30,793 bases of DNA from IMG/VR virus record IMGVR_UViG_3300032050_000559, positions 1-30,793 of that record; one strand, 5' to 3'. Made by a program: the position numbers and the translations under genes. This DNA comes from a virus. Within the stretch, counting starts at the first letter, position 1. Every line of letters begins with the position of its first letter. Positions 1 to 8,432 of the stretch are shown in pieces. Below the pieces are notes generated by a model. That model was not told where the DNA came from. It ran no database searches and saw only the letters and a list, made by a program, of their open reading frames with translations.

Positions 1-348
1 TGTCGCACCTGTCGCACCTGTCGCGCCTGTCGCTCCGGCGGGCCCGGTCGCTCCTGTCGCGCCTGTCGGTCCAGCAGGTCCAGTATCGCCCTGCGGTCCC
101 TGAGGCCCAATCGGTCCGGTCGCGCCTGTGTCCCCCTGCGGTCCCTGAGGGCCTGTTGCCCCGGTCGCTCCGGTGTCGCCTTGCGGGCCCTGAGGGCCTG
201 TGGCTCCGGTCGCACCTGTGTCCCCCTGAGGGCCCTGAGGGCCCGTTGCCCCGGTCGCTCCGGTGTCGCCCTGAGGCCCCTGAGGCCCTGTGGCTCCTGT
301 CGCGCCAGTAGGGCCGATTGGGCCTGGAATACCCTGAGGACCGACCTG
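1..348 (-). repeat. Collagen-like coding repeat, distal block
   Basis: Degenerate 9- and 18-base repeats on the minus strand encode [17 protein letters not shown]-type Gly-X-Y triplets and continue past the left edge of the window. The repeats keep frame and differ at third codon positions, which shows selection at the protein level. Length variation by slippage between related phages is likely. Confidence 0.85.
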
Positions 349-1614
349 TGTATACATGACCTGCATCACCGAGACGATTAGCGACGGGATCGCAGGGATC
401 GCACCGACAGCAGGGAGATGCTCGAGGACGATGTTCGCGTTGTCGGTCGTCCAGAACAGTTCGAGATAGTCCCCGGCGTTCACAGTCAGGAGGAAGTCCC
501 ACGCAGCAACCTCGAACCTGCTGTTCGGAACGATCAGTCGCGTGTTGCTATCAGGCAGAGGAGTGCCGTTCTTGGCGAGCCAGATCTCGACAGTCTCACC
601 AGATCCTCCCCCGCCCCTGTGGTGGAGTTGGGCAGAGAACTGGATGTCGTAGGTGCCGTTGTAGGCAAAGTTGATCTCCGAACCCGCGGTGATGAACACG
701 CCGTTTGCCTCTGCGGTGTTTCCGATGAGCATCGCCGTCGGTGTGTTGATCGTCGTGATCTGATCAGTCGAGTCGAAGAATGACCCGTAGTAGCCGAGAG
801 CACCACCTGCACCCGTCGCTCCAGTCGCTCCAGTCGCACCAGTCGCCCCAGTCGCCCCAGTATCTCCCTGAGGCCCGATCGGGCCTGTCGCCCCTGTATC
901 CCCAGTCGGTCCAGTATCGCCCTGCGGTCCCTGAGGCCCCGTGTCTCCCTGCGGGCCCGGAGGGCCGGGAGGACCAGGAGTGCCTCCACCGCCAGCAGCA
1001 ATCTCGCAGATCGCATCCTGGACATTCGTCGAGACAAGCCCCTCGCAGGGATCGAACCTAACAGAGGAGGCGGTGATGAGGCAGACAGGATCCCCGGGCT
1101 CGTGAGGCTCAGGGACGGTGCAGCAGATGCCGAACTGCGACTGCTCGAGGCCGATGGTGATGCGAGTCTCAACTCCGATGCATCCGCCCTGCGCTCCGAG
1201 GAATGTCTGCGCCGGATTGGTGCGCTCCCAGTCATCAGGAACAGGCCCTGTCATGGAGTTGTAGATGACTGCAGCATCGCCGAGGAGATCCTGATACGCA
1301 GTCGCAAGGGCGGTCTCTGAGGGGGCTCGCCCGCGATCATCGACGACAGGGACGCACCTGAGGAGAGTCACGACGAGATCGATTGCGATGTATCCGTCGA
1401 AGCAGATTACCTCGCTCGTATCCTCAGCCGGGAACTCTTGCGAGCGGTAGACGCGATCAGGGACGACAACAAGCGTGCCGCAGCAGTCATCCCAGGCGAT
1501 CTCGCCTGATCCGACATACGCAGTCGAGACAGCATCGCGACCGCAGTCCTCGAGGGCCTGTCTCGCAGTTGCGAGAGCCCAGGAGGCTACATCATGGGCA
1601 GAGACTGAGATCAC
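1..1614 (-). CDS. Neck/tail-terminator-like protein fused to collagen-like fibre (partial, C-terminus off window)
   Basis: One uninterrupted frame of 538 codons runs from a GTG at 1614 (GTGA overlap with the upstream stop, GGAGAG just upstream) to base 1, so the C-terminus is missing. Residues 1 to about 205 look like an actinophage head-tail or tail-terminator protein: start [13 protein letters not shown], Cys-rich, with RCVPVVDD and a following PSE segment. Residues about 212-270 are Gly-X-Y repeats ([13 protein letters not shown] type). Residues about 270-423 form a Gly-poor globular domain containing [12 protein letters not shown] and [11 protein letters not shown], resembling the C1q/TNF-like jelly-roll domains found with phage collagen repeats. 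Residues 423 to the edge are a second Gly-X-Y run. Gene position after the connector supports a neck role. The inference is a trimeric fibre attached at the head-tail junction, or a tail protein. The fusion is seen directly; the domain identities are by resemblance. Confidence 0.75.
   Translation of the reverse strand, partial: MISVSAHDVASWALATARQALEDCGRDAVSTAYVGSGEIAWDDCCGTLVVVPDRVYRSQEFPAEDTSEVICFDGYIAIDLVVTLLRCVPVVDDRGRAPSETALATAYQDLLGDAAVIYNSMTGPVPDDWERTNPAQTFLGAQGGCIGVETRITIGLEQSQFGICCTVPEPHEPGDPVCLITASSVRFDPCEGLVSTNVQDAICEIAAGGGGTPGPPGPPGPQGDTGPQGPQGDTGPTGDTGATGPIGPQGDTGATGATGATGATGATGAGGALGYYGSFFDSTDQITTINTPTAMLIGNTAEANGVFITAGSEINFAYNGTYDIQFSAQLHHRGGGGSGETVEIWLAKNGTPLPDSNTRLIVPNSRFEVAAWDFLLTVNAGDYLELFWTTDNANIVLEHLPAVGAIPAIPSLIVSVMQVMYTQVGPQGIPGPIGPTGATGATGPQGPQGDTGATGATGPQGPQGDTGATGATGPQGPQGDTGATGATGPQGPQGDTGATGPIGPQGPQGDTGPAGPTGATGATGPAGATGATGATGAT
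807..984 (-). repeat. Collagen-like coding repeat, proximal block
   Basis: About 59 codons of Gly-X-Y triplets begin with [13 protein letters not shown] and end in a GATGATGATGAG run. The block links the neck-like N-terminal domain to the globular domain of the fibre protein. Confidence 0.85.
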
Positions 1615-2309
1615 CGGACTCTCCGCGCGACATCGGGCGAGTAGACGCGAGAGGCCGAGCGGAGGCGATCAGGATTGACCGACCGGATGAACTGATCAGA
1701 GATCGGCAGACCGAGGCGGTTCTGCTCGAACAGAACCTCGGGCGTGCCGAGATCAACAGTCACGCCCTGGCGAGTTACCGCTACAGCGTTGGAGGGCAGG
1801 CGACAGTCAGCCCCTGTCCATCCTCGCAGGAGTTCGCAGGCCAACTCGCCGAGGGCCATCTGCCCAAGAACAGGGACATCGATGCCGTAGGTGTAGGAGA
1901 CCGCGACAGGAGGAACCTCGCAGTCGGTCTCGCAGGGCCAACACTCGCCGATGCGATAGAGCCTGCTCCTGCCGAGATAGTAGGTATCAGGATCAACTGC
2001 TACGCCGTCGATCAGAACCTCATCGATGGAGCGCACAGGAGTCTGCTCGAGAGCGATCGCACAGCACGCCCTCCGCCTCCCTGCCCCAAGCCTCCACTCA
2101 ACGCCCGGGCCAAACTCGTCAGCGTAGGGCGCGGTGCAGGGAGTAGAGCAGGGCGATCGATACCACTCGGTCGTTGAGCACAGGCCGAATCGCCTGCCTG
2201 TCATCGCCCACAGGATCGATGTCCCTGCAGCCACGGCTGCATCAACGAGATCAGGATCATCTCCCGAGACATCGCAGGGGAGGATCGGAGTCCAGGCCTC
2301 ACAAGTCAT
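1611..2309 (-). CDS. Putative head-to-tail connector (adaptor) protein
   Basis: This 232-residue protein lies between the putative major tail protein and the neck/collagen fusion. In actinophages this position, length and pattern (start [12 protein letters not shown], an early helix with [19 protein letters not shown], then GRRFG and a central YRIGECWPC) belong to head-tail connector proteins that dock on the portal ring. It holds about 12 cysteines, several as CC or CxxC pairs, which could form disulfides or bind metal. The start is ATG at 2309 with only a weak Shine-Dalgarno, and the stop overlaps the next start as GTGA. Identity is inferred from position and general resemblance, not from a diagnostic motif. 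Confidence 0.6.
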   Translation of the reverse strand: MTCEAWTPILPCDVSGDDPDLVDAAVAAGTSILWAMTGRRFGLCSTTEWYRSPCSTPCTAPYADEFGPGVEWRLGAGRRRACCAIALEQTPVRSIDEVLIDGVAVDPDTYYLGRSRLYRIGECWPCETDCEVPPVAVSYTYGIDVPVLGQMALGELACELLRGWTGADCRLPSNAVAVTRQGVTVDLGTPEVLFEQNRLGLPISDQFIRSVNPDRLRSASRVYSPDVARRVR

Positions 2310-2346
2310 GGATCGAGCCTACCCTGCGTCCGTTCAGAGACGAGCG

Positions 2347-3018
2347 TCAGGGCGGGGGAGCAGGAGCGTATGCAACGCATCCGCCCGTGTCGGTCGGAGG
2401 CTGCTCAGTCGTCACCACCATGCCGAAGATCTCGCCATCAGGGAACGGCTCGATGAATGCGTTCGGCGTGTAGGGCGAGGTTCCCCATGCCGAGGATGCC
2501 GCGAACGCATCACCGACGAGCGAGAAGGTCAGCGCAGCGTTCTCGATGGTGATGTCTCCGTCGATCTTTCCGTTGCGCACGAACGGCAGGACGAAGTATC
2601 CCCACTCCTGCGTCCCGGGAGTCGTGCAGTCTACGCCTGTGCGCTTTGTCCAAACCTCGAGAGCGAATGCGTCTGTGTTCGGAGTCGGGCCAAATGTTGA
2701 GCCGATGGTGTCCGATCCAGAGATGACCGGATTGGCGAGGGCCATGATGTCCAGAGCGTCGGGGTTGATCTCGGCGAACTGAACAGTCGTGGTCACTCGC
2801 TTGAGAACATCAGGATCTTTGTCGTTGATGCAGAGATCGCCCCAGGCGTTCTTCTGAATGAACTCCTCGCCTGCCTCGTACTCGCCTGCGAGCGTGACAG
2901 AGATGAAGCAGTCGGAGACGAGCGTCGTGCAGGAGCCGACGACAGGCTCGCCACACGCATCGAGGCGAGTGATGCGAACAGTCTTGCCCTTGATGGACTT
3001 CAGAATCTTGGTGGCCAT
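2347..3018 (-). CDS. Putative major tail protein
   Basis: This 223-residue protein begins MATKILKSIKGKTVRITRLD after a clear AAGGAGACATC ribosome site. It carries the pattern GSCTTLVSDCFISVTLAGEY, then NAWGDLCINDK and DPDVLKRV, seen in actinophage tail-tube-like structural proteins. A putative tube protein downstream of capsid genes fits the late-gene order. It is followed by the connector rather than by a tape measure, so the order of neck and tube genes differs from the textbook arrangement. It could instead be another virion protein; no catalytic motif is present. The C-terminus is a short proline tail (APAPPP). Confidence 0.5.
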   Translation of the reverse strand: MATKILKSIKGKTVRITRLDACGEPVVGSCTTLVSDCFISVTLAGEYEAGEEFIQKNAWGDLCINDKDPDVLKRVTTTVQFAEINPDALDIMALANPVISGSDTIGSTFGPTPNTDAFALEVWTKRTGVDCTTPGTQEWGYFVLPFVRNGKIDGDITIENAALTFSLVGDAFAASSAWGTSPYTPNAFIEPFPDGEIFGMVVTTEQPPTDTGGCVAYAPAPPP

Positions 3019-3027
3019 GATGTCTCC

Positions 3028-3810
3028 TTACGCAGGATCGGTGGTCGCTTTGACCGCGACAGAGTAGCAATCCCAACCGACTGCGTAGTCTCGTTGGGCG
3101 ATGTAGGAGACCTGATTGACCGCCTTGTCGATCGCAGACTCGCGGGTATCGATGTCTCCTCGGTAGAGCACCATCGCGCCCGTCCCGTAGATGTATCCGA
3201 CCCGCGTCAGAGGATCGGTCGCCGTGTCGTATCCTGCGCCGACGACGACAGGAGTGCCATGCAGCGTCTGCAGGCGACCACCCGAGACGAACAGGGCATC
3301 CCACAGCAGAGTCGCGACGAGGTGACTCATGTGGATGACTCCTGTCCCGGAGTAGTTCTGCGAGACCTGCTGCTCGACATAACCCAGGGCGAACCGCAGA
3401 TCATAGGCCGACAGATCAAGCGGGGCTCCTGCGTCTGCGGTGATCGCAGCCCAGACTCGCTCCTCGACAGCCCTCTGCTCGCCGTTGATCAGACGCTGAA
3501 CAACCTGAGCGCGATGCTCCTCGAGCGTATGCCCAGGAATCGAGTCGTTGTCGTAGGCGTAGACGGTGAACGGCTCGAACTCTGCGACATAGCAGTAGTC
3601 ATCAGGCTCGAGGGCCTCGCCCTCTCGCGGGATGATGCACTCGCCAGTCGTCTCCTTGACCTGCGAGCAGGCCTGAGACTGCCATCTGATGCCGAGTCGC
3701 CAATGCTCGTCGGTGGTGAGCCGAGTCTCTGCGACCGAGAAGATGCCGTAGGGCTGAGGGACGACTGTGGGGGCATCTACGAGATGCCATGTATCCAGGG
3801 ATGCTCCCAC
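3028..3810 (-). CDS. Capsid-like structural protein of unknown role
   Basis: This 260-residue protein starts at a GTG (3810) with AGGAG seven bases upstream, directly after the major capsid gene. The C-terminal half (LQTLHGTPVVVGAGYD, then GYIYGTGAMVLYRGDI and NQVSYIAQRDYAVGWD) resembles the A-domain region of HK97-type capsid proteins. It may therefore be a minor capsid protein, a capsid-fold decoration protein or a neck protein. The N-terminal 130 residues show nothing diagnostic. Position in the head operon supports a virion role. The HK97-like reading is a resemblance judged by eye and needs a structure prediction to decide. Confidence 0.5.
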   Translation of the reverse strand: MGASLDTWHLVDAPTVVPQPYGIFSVAETRLTTDEHWRLGIRWQSQACSQVKETTGECIIPREGEALEPDDYCYVAEFEPFTVYAYDNDSIPGHTLEEHRAQVVQRLINGEQRAVEERVWAAITADAGAPLDLSAYDLRFALGYVEQQVSQNYSGTGVIHMSHLVATLLWDALFVSGGRLQTLHGTPVVVGAGYDTATDPLTRVGYIYGTGAMVLYRGDIDTRESAIDKAVNQVSYIAQRDYAVGWDCYSVAVKATTDPA

Positions 3811-3860
3811 AGGTCGGCTCCTATCTTCTCGGTCGCAGGTCGGTCAGGATGATGTGGGGA

Positions 3861-5471
3861 TCAGACCGCGGGGGCCTCGACGCAGCATCCGGTCACGCCG
3901 TCCACAGCGTAGTTCACGGTGACTTCACGAGCAGCAGGGCCCGTCTGACCGACGAGCCACAACTGCTCCGTCCACGCAGCCGTGTAGTCGTTGGTCGCGT
4001 TGAGCACGCTGTCACGCACCACGCCGAGATCGATGGTGCCACCGTCGCCCTTGATGTATCCACCAGCAGGGTAGAGCAGGAAGTCCACCGTCGTCGGGAA
4101 CGCAGTCTTTGCAGGACCAGTCGTGTAGAGGGGCTGATAGTCGTGGACGAACTGCGCACGCACCTTGCGAGTGCGGAAGTATTCGTCGATCCGGTCGTCC
4201 GAGATGTTCACCAGATCAACCCCGGTGCGCATCGCGAGATCGGCGCGGATGGCCTCACGCGACCACAGCGGGAACACAGCCTCGAGGACGGCGTTCACGC
4301 TCATGCGGTACTGCGAGCGGTAGTCAGCAACCTGGACATCGAGGGCATGCAGGATGGAGCCCGCAGCCGAGGAGGCCACAGCGCTCATCGTCACGCCCGT
4401 CGCGCTGCCCGAGATCTCGGCGATCATCAGGCCCGAGAGGCGGTGCAGGTGAGCGTTGATTGCGAGGGCGATGAAGCGGGCCGTCAGTTCGGGGAACGCA
4501 CGGTCGGTCAGGTTGCCGTTGGTGAGGCAGAGACCTGCAGCCTGGAGGCGGTAGTCCTCGAAGGTCGGGCAGGGAATCTGGAGACAGGGCTTGGTCGCCT
4601 CGGGATCCTCGGTGTCAGCCTCGGTCCAGGACCAGAGAGCATCGCTCGCCTCGCCGATGCCGATGAAGCCCGGGATGTTGAGACCACCGCGAGAGACCTG
4701 CACAGTCGGGAGATCGAGGAGGCCATCGCCTGCATCGACGCCGAACAGGTCGTAGATGTTCTGCGACGGGGCGCACCATCCTGCAGCGGTCAGAGCCTCC
4801 GGGGCGGTCGCACGCTCGATCACCTCGAGGTTCGTCGCCATGTCGGAGCCGACCTTGTGCTGCAGGGGCAGGTTGATCGAGGCGACCGGGACGAAGCCCG
4901 AGCCGTTCGACAGAGTGCGGGCCTTGGCATGCATTGCGCGGGCGAGACCCACGGTGTCGATGTTCGATCCGCTCGTGAAGCCGGGGATGTCGGCTGCAGC
5001 GGTGATGACCACCTCAGGCTGCGCCTCGGCAACCTCGGGAGTCGTGGAACGGCGGGCCACCGCACGAGCGGAGGGAGCCTTGGGGGCGGGGGATGCGCTC
5101 GCAGTCACGAGTTCGTTCTCCTGTTCGGTTGCCTCGGCCTCCACGGCCTCGGGGTTGTGGTTGTCGTCGGAGGCCTCATCGGCATCCTCGGTCTCGGCGA
5201 CGACAGCCTCGGGGGCCTCGTCGATCTCCTCTGCTCCGCGCACGCGATCGGCGAGCGCAGCCACGGCCTGCTCAGCCTGAGCGACTGCCTCGATGCGGGC
5301 GGTGCTCTCAGCACGGACGGCCTCGACAGCCTCGGCGATCTGAGTCAGAGTGGCGACATCGTTGGAGCCTGCATCGACGAGCGAGTCGAACTCGGCGACG
5401 AGATCGCTCTCGAGCGCGGTCAGTTCCTCGTCGGTCACAGCGTTGATGTCCTCGGGCATGATGGTGTTCAT
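3861..5471 (-). CDS. Major capsid protein (HK97-type) with N-terminal scaffold-like domain
   Basis: The 536-residue product starts at ATG 5471 with GGAG 10-11 bases upstream (an in-frame MPED start lies at 5459). Residues 1 to about 150 are highly acidic and Ala/Glu-rich with a predicted coiled coil (EELTALESDLVAEFDSL and following), then a Pro/Ala/Thr linker. This matches the HK97 delta domain that acts as internal scaffold and is cut off by the prohead protease. Residues about 165-536 look like the mature shell protein, with WCAPSQNIYDLFGVDAGDG, then VSRGGLNIPGF and REAIRADLAMRTGVDL, features common in actinophage capsid proteins. It follows the protease and the 59-residue gene. An extended -10 promoter with an overlapping inverted repeat lies about 100 bases upstream, which would allow high, independently regulated expression. 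Confidence 0.85.
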   Translation of the reverse strand: MNTIMPEDINAVTDEELTALESDLVAEFDSLVDAGSNDVATLTQIAEAVEAVRAESTARIEAVAQAEQAVAALADRVRGAEEIDEAPEAVVAETEDADEASDDNHNPEAVEAEATEQENELVTASASPAPKAPSARAVARRSTTPEVAEAQPEVVITAAADIPGFTSGSNIDTVGLARAMHAKARTLSNGSGFVPVASINLPLQHKVGSDMATNLEVIERATAPEALTAAGWCAPSQNIYDLFGVDAGDGLLDLPTVQVSRGGLNIPGFIGIGEASDALWSWTEADTEDPEATKPCLQIPCPTFEDYRLQAAGLCLTNGNLTDRAFPELTARFIALAINAHLHRLSGLMIAEISGSATGVTMSAVASSAAGSILHALDVQVADYRSQYRMSVNAVLEAVFPLWSREAIRADLAMRTGVDLVNISDDRIDEYFRTRKVRAQFVHDYQPLYTTGPAKTAFPTTVDFLLYPAGGYIKGDGGTIDLGVVRDSVLNATNDYTAAWTEQLWLVGQTGPAAREVTVNYAVDGVTGCCVEAPAV

Positions 5472-5571
5472 TGGGATTCGGTCTCCATGAGTCAGGAATC
5501 GGTTATCTCATGCGACCGAGTGCGACCCGGGCCTCGCTCCGGCGATGCTAGGCAGTCGCCGGATGGGAGCG

Positions 5572-5600
5572 AGTGTAGCAGACAGGTCAGCCTGCTACAA
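5572..5600 (-). promoter_or_regulatory. Predicted extended -10 promoter upstream of the major capsid gene
   Basis: On the minus strand TTGTAG (5600-5595) is followed after 17 bases by TACACT (5577-5572), preceded by TGC as in an extended -10. The expected transcription start near 5564 gives a 5' leader of roughly 95 bases before the capsid start at 5471. The same TACACT hexamer occurs at two other promoter-like sites in this window. Confidence 0.45.
5574..5599. promoter_or_regulatory. Inverted repeat overlapping the capsid promoter
   Basis: TGTAGCAG and CTGCTACA form perfect 8-bp arms around a 10-base centre. The arms cover both the -35 and -10 elements. No U-run follows on the minus strand, so an operator is more likely than a terminator. 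It also includes the last codons of the 59-residue gene. Confidence 0.4.
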
Positions 5601-5766
5601 CAACCTCTCCGCCGATGCGGGTTGCGTATGTCTGCGCTGAGGAAAGCGAGGCGAAGGATCGACCCGTGAACGCCCCGTTGCGCCATACCTCGTAGGGCCC
5701 GATGCGCAGGGAGGACGAGGGACTCCTGGAGTCGTTGCTCCTGCCCTTCCGGCATCCGCAGGCCAT
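5587..5766 (-). CDS. Small Cys-containing phage protein (59 aa)
   Basis: The ATG at 5766 follows the protease stop by one base and has AGGAGGAGCCTGAC in front, an excellent ribosome site, so longer upstream starts are rejected. The product begins MACGCRKGRSND and ends with YATRIGGEVVVAG. Short proteins starting with a CGC motif followed by basic residues are common between protease and capsid in actinophages; their function is not known. The CxC could bind metal. It might assist capsid assembly, judged only from location. Confidence 0.75.
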   Translation of the reverse strand: MACGCRKGRSNDSRSPSSSLRIGPYEVWRNGAFTGRSFASLSSAQTYATRIGGEVVVAG

Positions 5767-5767
5767 G

Positions 5768-8089
5768 TCAGGCTCCTCCTCTGATTCGCTGCACGAGGCT
5801 CGCGATGCGTTCGCCATGCACCCGGAGGCGAGCCTCCCTGATGCGATCCTCAGCGGTGCGTCCGATCGAGGCTGCGAGGGCTCTGATGTCCTCCATCGCC
5901 TCCTCCTGAGAGTAGGCAGGCAGGGAGAGGGATGCGACGAGGCCCTCAGCCTCTCGCACTCTGATCTTGGGGAATCCCGGAACATTGACCGCGAGGACTG
6001 CGACGAGTTCGAGGTTGCCTCCAATCCTGCGCCAGTCTCCCGAGACATCAGAGGCCATCAGGCCCCTCACAGTCGCCGGATCGAGACCCGGGCGCAGGGA
6101 GCCTGATACCCAGATCCCCCAGTCGTCCTCGCCTGCGGTGACATCAGCCACCGCGAGAGCGGTGTCGTCGTAGTGCCGAGCAGTCTCCTGCGCTCCGTAG
6201 GAGTGCGGGGCATGCGAGCCGTTCATCGTGATCTGCCCGACCGGGAAGCGAGCCCCGTCGTCGCACAGAATCTCCCCGGTCAGGAAGTGGGCGTAGGCAG
6301 TCCTCGAGGAGGGAGGCTGCACGCATCGCCCTGCATGCCCGATGTGGCATTGGCCCCATACTGCGAGATGCCCGTAGATCCTGCCTGAGTCATCAACGGT
6401 CAGGGGAGTCGGGCCCTCGAGAGCAGGATCGGCATACCAGGAGGAGGGCGGGAGGACAGGGGCCTCGATGGCATGGCCTGACGCGATGATCGAGCCCTGC
6501 TCTCTGCGGGCGCGGATGCGCCCCTGGATGGACTCTGCCCATCGGCGACCGGGATCGCCTCCCCAGAGGGCCCATGCGATCCTGCCTGCTGAGGGGAATC
6601 CGTCCTCTCCGGGGCTCCATCCCTCGCCCTGCTGATCAATCTCATGGCGGGCGAAGTAGGAGACCATCCTGTCGATCGTCTCAGGGGAGAGGTTCTTGCC
6701 GTTGGAGATGTCCCGGGCGCGAGCGACTCCCACCTCGGTGCCTCCGCGCCCATACTCCTGCCTCCAGGCGAGGCCTCGCTCAGCCTCCTCGCGTGCGCCC
6801 TGAGGCGGGGAGAGATCGATGTCGTCGATCGAGGCGAGGCGATCAATCCATCCTGAGGCGGTGTCCTCGGTCAGCAGGCTCGCAGTCATTGCGGGCAGGG
6901 ACTCGATGTAGGCCTCCTGGAACGCCGGGAACGGGACGACTGTCGCGCCCATGATCCGGGCAGAGGTGATCCGCATCTTCATCTCCTCACCAGGCATGAC
7001 GGTGGTGCCATCCTCCTCGACGACAGCCTCAGAGGCGGTCGAGGGGATCAGCACCTCGTACTCCATGCCATCGAGATCGACTGAGACTCCGCGCAGGTCG
7101 CCCCTGCCGATGAGGCTCTGCAGCCTGCGAACATCATCGTCCTCAGAGGGGATCCATCGCCCGAGAGCCCTGATCTCACGCCCCTCGCGCTCGATCTCGA
7201 GGATCGAGCCGATCAGCACCGCGTCCATGTGGCCCTCGGTCGTCCGATCAGTCGCCATCAGGGGCAGGGGCAGATCGCGCCATCCGAGGGCCCCCTCGTC
7301 GATGTATCGCCCATCTCCTGTCCAGACTCCCTCGATGACGAGCATCGCCCGGAAGTCGTAGGAGGCATCCTGGGGCATCTCCTCCTCGGGCTCCATGCCC
7401 TCGCAATCCTCGTCCTTGATCTCGATGTCGATGAGGGCCATCTCGCCCTCGTCCTCCATGTCCTCGATCTCGTCGGCCTCCTCGGCCTCGCCGATCTCCT
7501 CGGCCTCGACGACATCCAGGATCGCGGGCTCTGCAGTCGGGATGTCGAGGCTGAGATACATCTCCCGGGCAGAGTCGTCATTCTCGATCGCGAGCCTGAC
7601 ATCGCGCTCCTCGAGGAGCATCTCGGCGACAGCCCGCTTGTGCTCCAGGACTCCGACATCCTCCCCGGAGCGCAGGAACATGCGATGAGGGCGCAGGCCT
7701 GCCTCAGTCAGCAGAGCCTCAGTCGCGTCCCGGTCAGCCTCGAGCCTGCCTGAGACGATGTTGATCTCGCCCTCGAGCCCATTGACAGCCATGATGCGCG
7801 ACTCGATTGGGGCTCCCTCATCGTCAAGGAGCGTGCCATCAATGTCGATGATGTAGGCGTAGGGATCGCCTGCAGCCATCGTCTGCTCCTCGACAGGGAC
7901 GATCTGCAGGCGGAACCGCGGGGAGGCGAGGGAGGCCTGCGCTGAGGCCCCCTTGATCTGCCTCTCCAGGGAGGCGCAGTAGGCAGAGGGATTGGACTTG
8001 TCGCCGTTCTTGGCAACACAATCGTCAAATGAGGAGTAGGGGCCGAAGGGCATGAGCGGGAGTGTATCCCATGCTCTGCCCTGGCGCAT
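5768..8089 (-). CDS. Multidomain capsid maturation protease with N-terminal HAD-phosphatase-like domain
   Basis: The ORF has 773 codons and at least four parts. Residues 13-45 (MPFGPYSSFDDCVAKN, then AYCASLE) are a short Cys-pair module seen in phage head proteins. Residues about 76-185 are HAD-like with IDIDGT (D82, D84), VSGR (113), a Lys in HKRAV (151) and ENDD (169-172), which is a full catalytic set. An acidic linker follows (195-240). Residues about 247-400 match the prohead protease fold, with GVWTGDGRYIDEGALGWRDL, then GHMDA (His287) and GVSVD (Ser336). Residues 435-520 carry the widespread phage module with GLAWRQEYGRGGTEVGVAR. Residues 570-735 match the C-terminal part of actinophage capsid proteases (GHLAVWGQCHIGHAGRCV, then GDWRRIGGNLELVAVLAVN). 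The start at 8089 lies two bases after the upstream stop without a good ribosome site. The Met at 8053 begins the conserved module and sits 7 nt after a TACACT -10, so it may be the true, leaderless start. The protease call is firm; the HAD substrate is unknown. Confidence 0.85.
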   Translation of the reverse strand: MRQGRAWDTLPLMPFGPYSSFDDCVAKNGDKSNPSAYCASLERQIKGASAQASLASPRFRLQIVPVEEQTMAAGDPYAYIIDIDGTLLDDEGAPIESRIMAVNGLEGEINIVSGRLEADRDATEALLTEAGLRPHRMFLRSGEDVGVLEHKRAVAEMLLEERDVRLAIENDDSAREMYLSLDIPTAEPAILDVVEAEEIGEAEEADEIEDMEDEGEMALIDIEIKDEDCEGMEPEEEMPQDASYDFRAMLVIEGVWTGDGRYIDEGALGWRDLPLPLMATDRTTEGHMDAVLIGSILEIEREGREIRALGRWIPSEDDDVRRLQSLIGRGDLRGVSVDLDGMEYEVLIPSTASEAVVEEDGTTVMPGEEMKMRITSARIMGATVVPFPAFQEAYIESLPAMTASLLTEDTASGWIDRLASIDDIDLSPPQGAREEAERGLAWRQEYGRGGTEVGVARARDISNGKNLSPETIDRMVSYFARHEIDQQGEGWSPGEDGFPSAGRIAWALWGGDPGRRWAESIQGRIRARREQGSIIASGHAIEAPVLPPSSWYADPALEGPTPLTVDDSGRIYGHLAVWGQCHIGHAGRCVQPPSSRTAYAHFLTGEILCDDGARFPVGQITMNGSHAPHSYGAQETARHYDDTALAVADVTAGEDDWGIWVSGSLRPGLDPATVRGLMASDVSGDWRRIGGNLELVAVLAVNVPGFPKIRVREAEGLVASLSLPAYSQEEAMEDIRALAASIGRTAEDRIREARLRVHGERIASLVQRIRGGA
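8061..8066 (-). promoter_or_regulatory. Possible leaderless -10 element for the protease
   Basis: TACACT on the minus strand is followed by exactly 7 bases (CCCGCTC) and an in-frame ATG at 8053. This is the spacing expected if transcription begins at the start codon, and it repeats the arrangement ahead of the small terminase gene. No convincing -35 is visible, so support is moderate. Confidence 0.35.
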
Positions 8090-8091
8090 CT

Positions 8092-8244
8092 CTATCGCCG
8101 GAGATGTCTCCCTGATCGCGAGCGAGGAGGGGGCAGATGGCGAGCGACGAGGGCGAGCACGACGACAGCCCCGATGACTGCGCCGATGATGCCCATTGCA
8201 GCCCCGTAGAGCAGGAGGGCCCCGTCTGTGACCTGATGCGTCAT
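8092..8244 (-). CDS. Small single-span membrane protein (50 aa)
   Basis: The product starts MTHQVTDGALLLYGAAMG and continues with a strongly hydrophobic stretch IIGAVIGAVVVLALVA, then a basic Pro/Arg/Ser tail (RHLPPPRSRSGRHLRR). This is one transmembrane segment with a positive C-terminus. The start overlaps the previous stop (ATGA). Holins can look like this, but the gene lies in the head operon far from the lysin. It may instead be a small accessory membrane protein of the block under the 9119-9147 promoter. Confidence 0.6.
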   Translation of the reverse strand: MTHQVTDGALLLYGAAMGIIGAVIGAVVVLALVARHLPPPRSRSGRHLRR

Positions 8245-8432
8245 CGTGCGCTCCTCATCGTCGTCTCGTACTCAGCCCAACAGCCTCCACGATGGGAGGG
8301 ATGCGAGGGATGGTCGCCTGCGATCGCTCGGCGAGATGTCTCCCGGTAGACCGCGACAGCCTCCTCGAGGGCCATGCGACAGCCTCTGCAGGCATCGCCA
8401 TGAGCAGTCAGTTCATGCATCTCGTGCCTCAC
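8241..8432 (-). CDS. Small Cys/His-containing protein (63 aa)
   Basis: The GTG start at 8432 overlaps the upstream stop (GTGA), and the stop overlaps the next ATG, so the frame is fixed by coupling on both sides. The sequence (HELTAHGDACRGCRMALEE, then HPSHPSHRGGCWAEYE) holds a CxxC plus several His, consistent with a small metal-binding protein, perhaps of the zinc-ribbon kind. No family was recognised. Confidence 0.6.
   Translation of the reverse strand: MRHEMHELTAHGDACRGCRMALEEAVAVYRETSRRAIAGDHPSHPSHRGGCWAEYETTMRSAR

Noticed and set aside
1-350. Short tandem repeats that could suggest a CRISPR array or satellite DNA
   Set aside because: Repeat units are 9-18 bases, keep a reading frame, vary at third positions and encode collagen-like triplets. 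There are no spacers.
534-1235. A 233-codon minus-strand frame inside the collagen fusion gene
   Set aside because: It is the shifted frame of the Gly-X-Y coding repeats. The correct frame is open for 538 codons and gives a coherent protein.
3789-5669. A 626-codon open frame on the plus strand opposite the major capsid gene
   Set aside because: It is a mirror of the codon bias of a GC-rich gene on the other strand. The translation is Arg/Asp/Gly/Val-rich without motifs, and the minus-strand frame is a recognisable capsid protein with a ribosome site.
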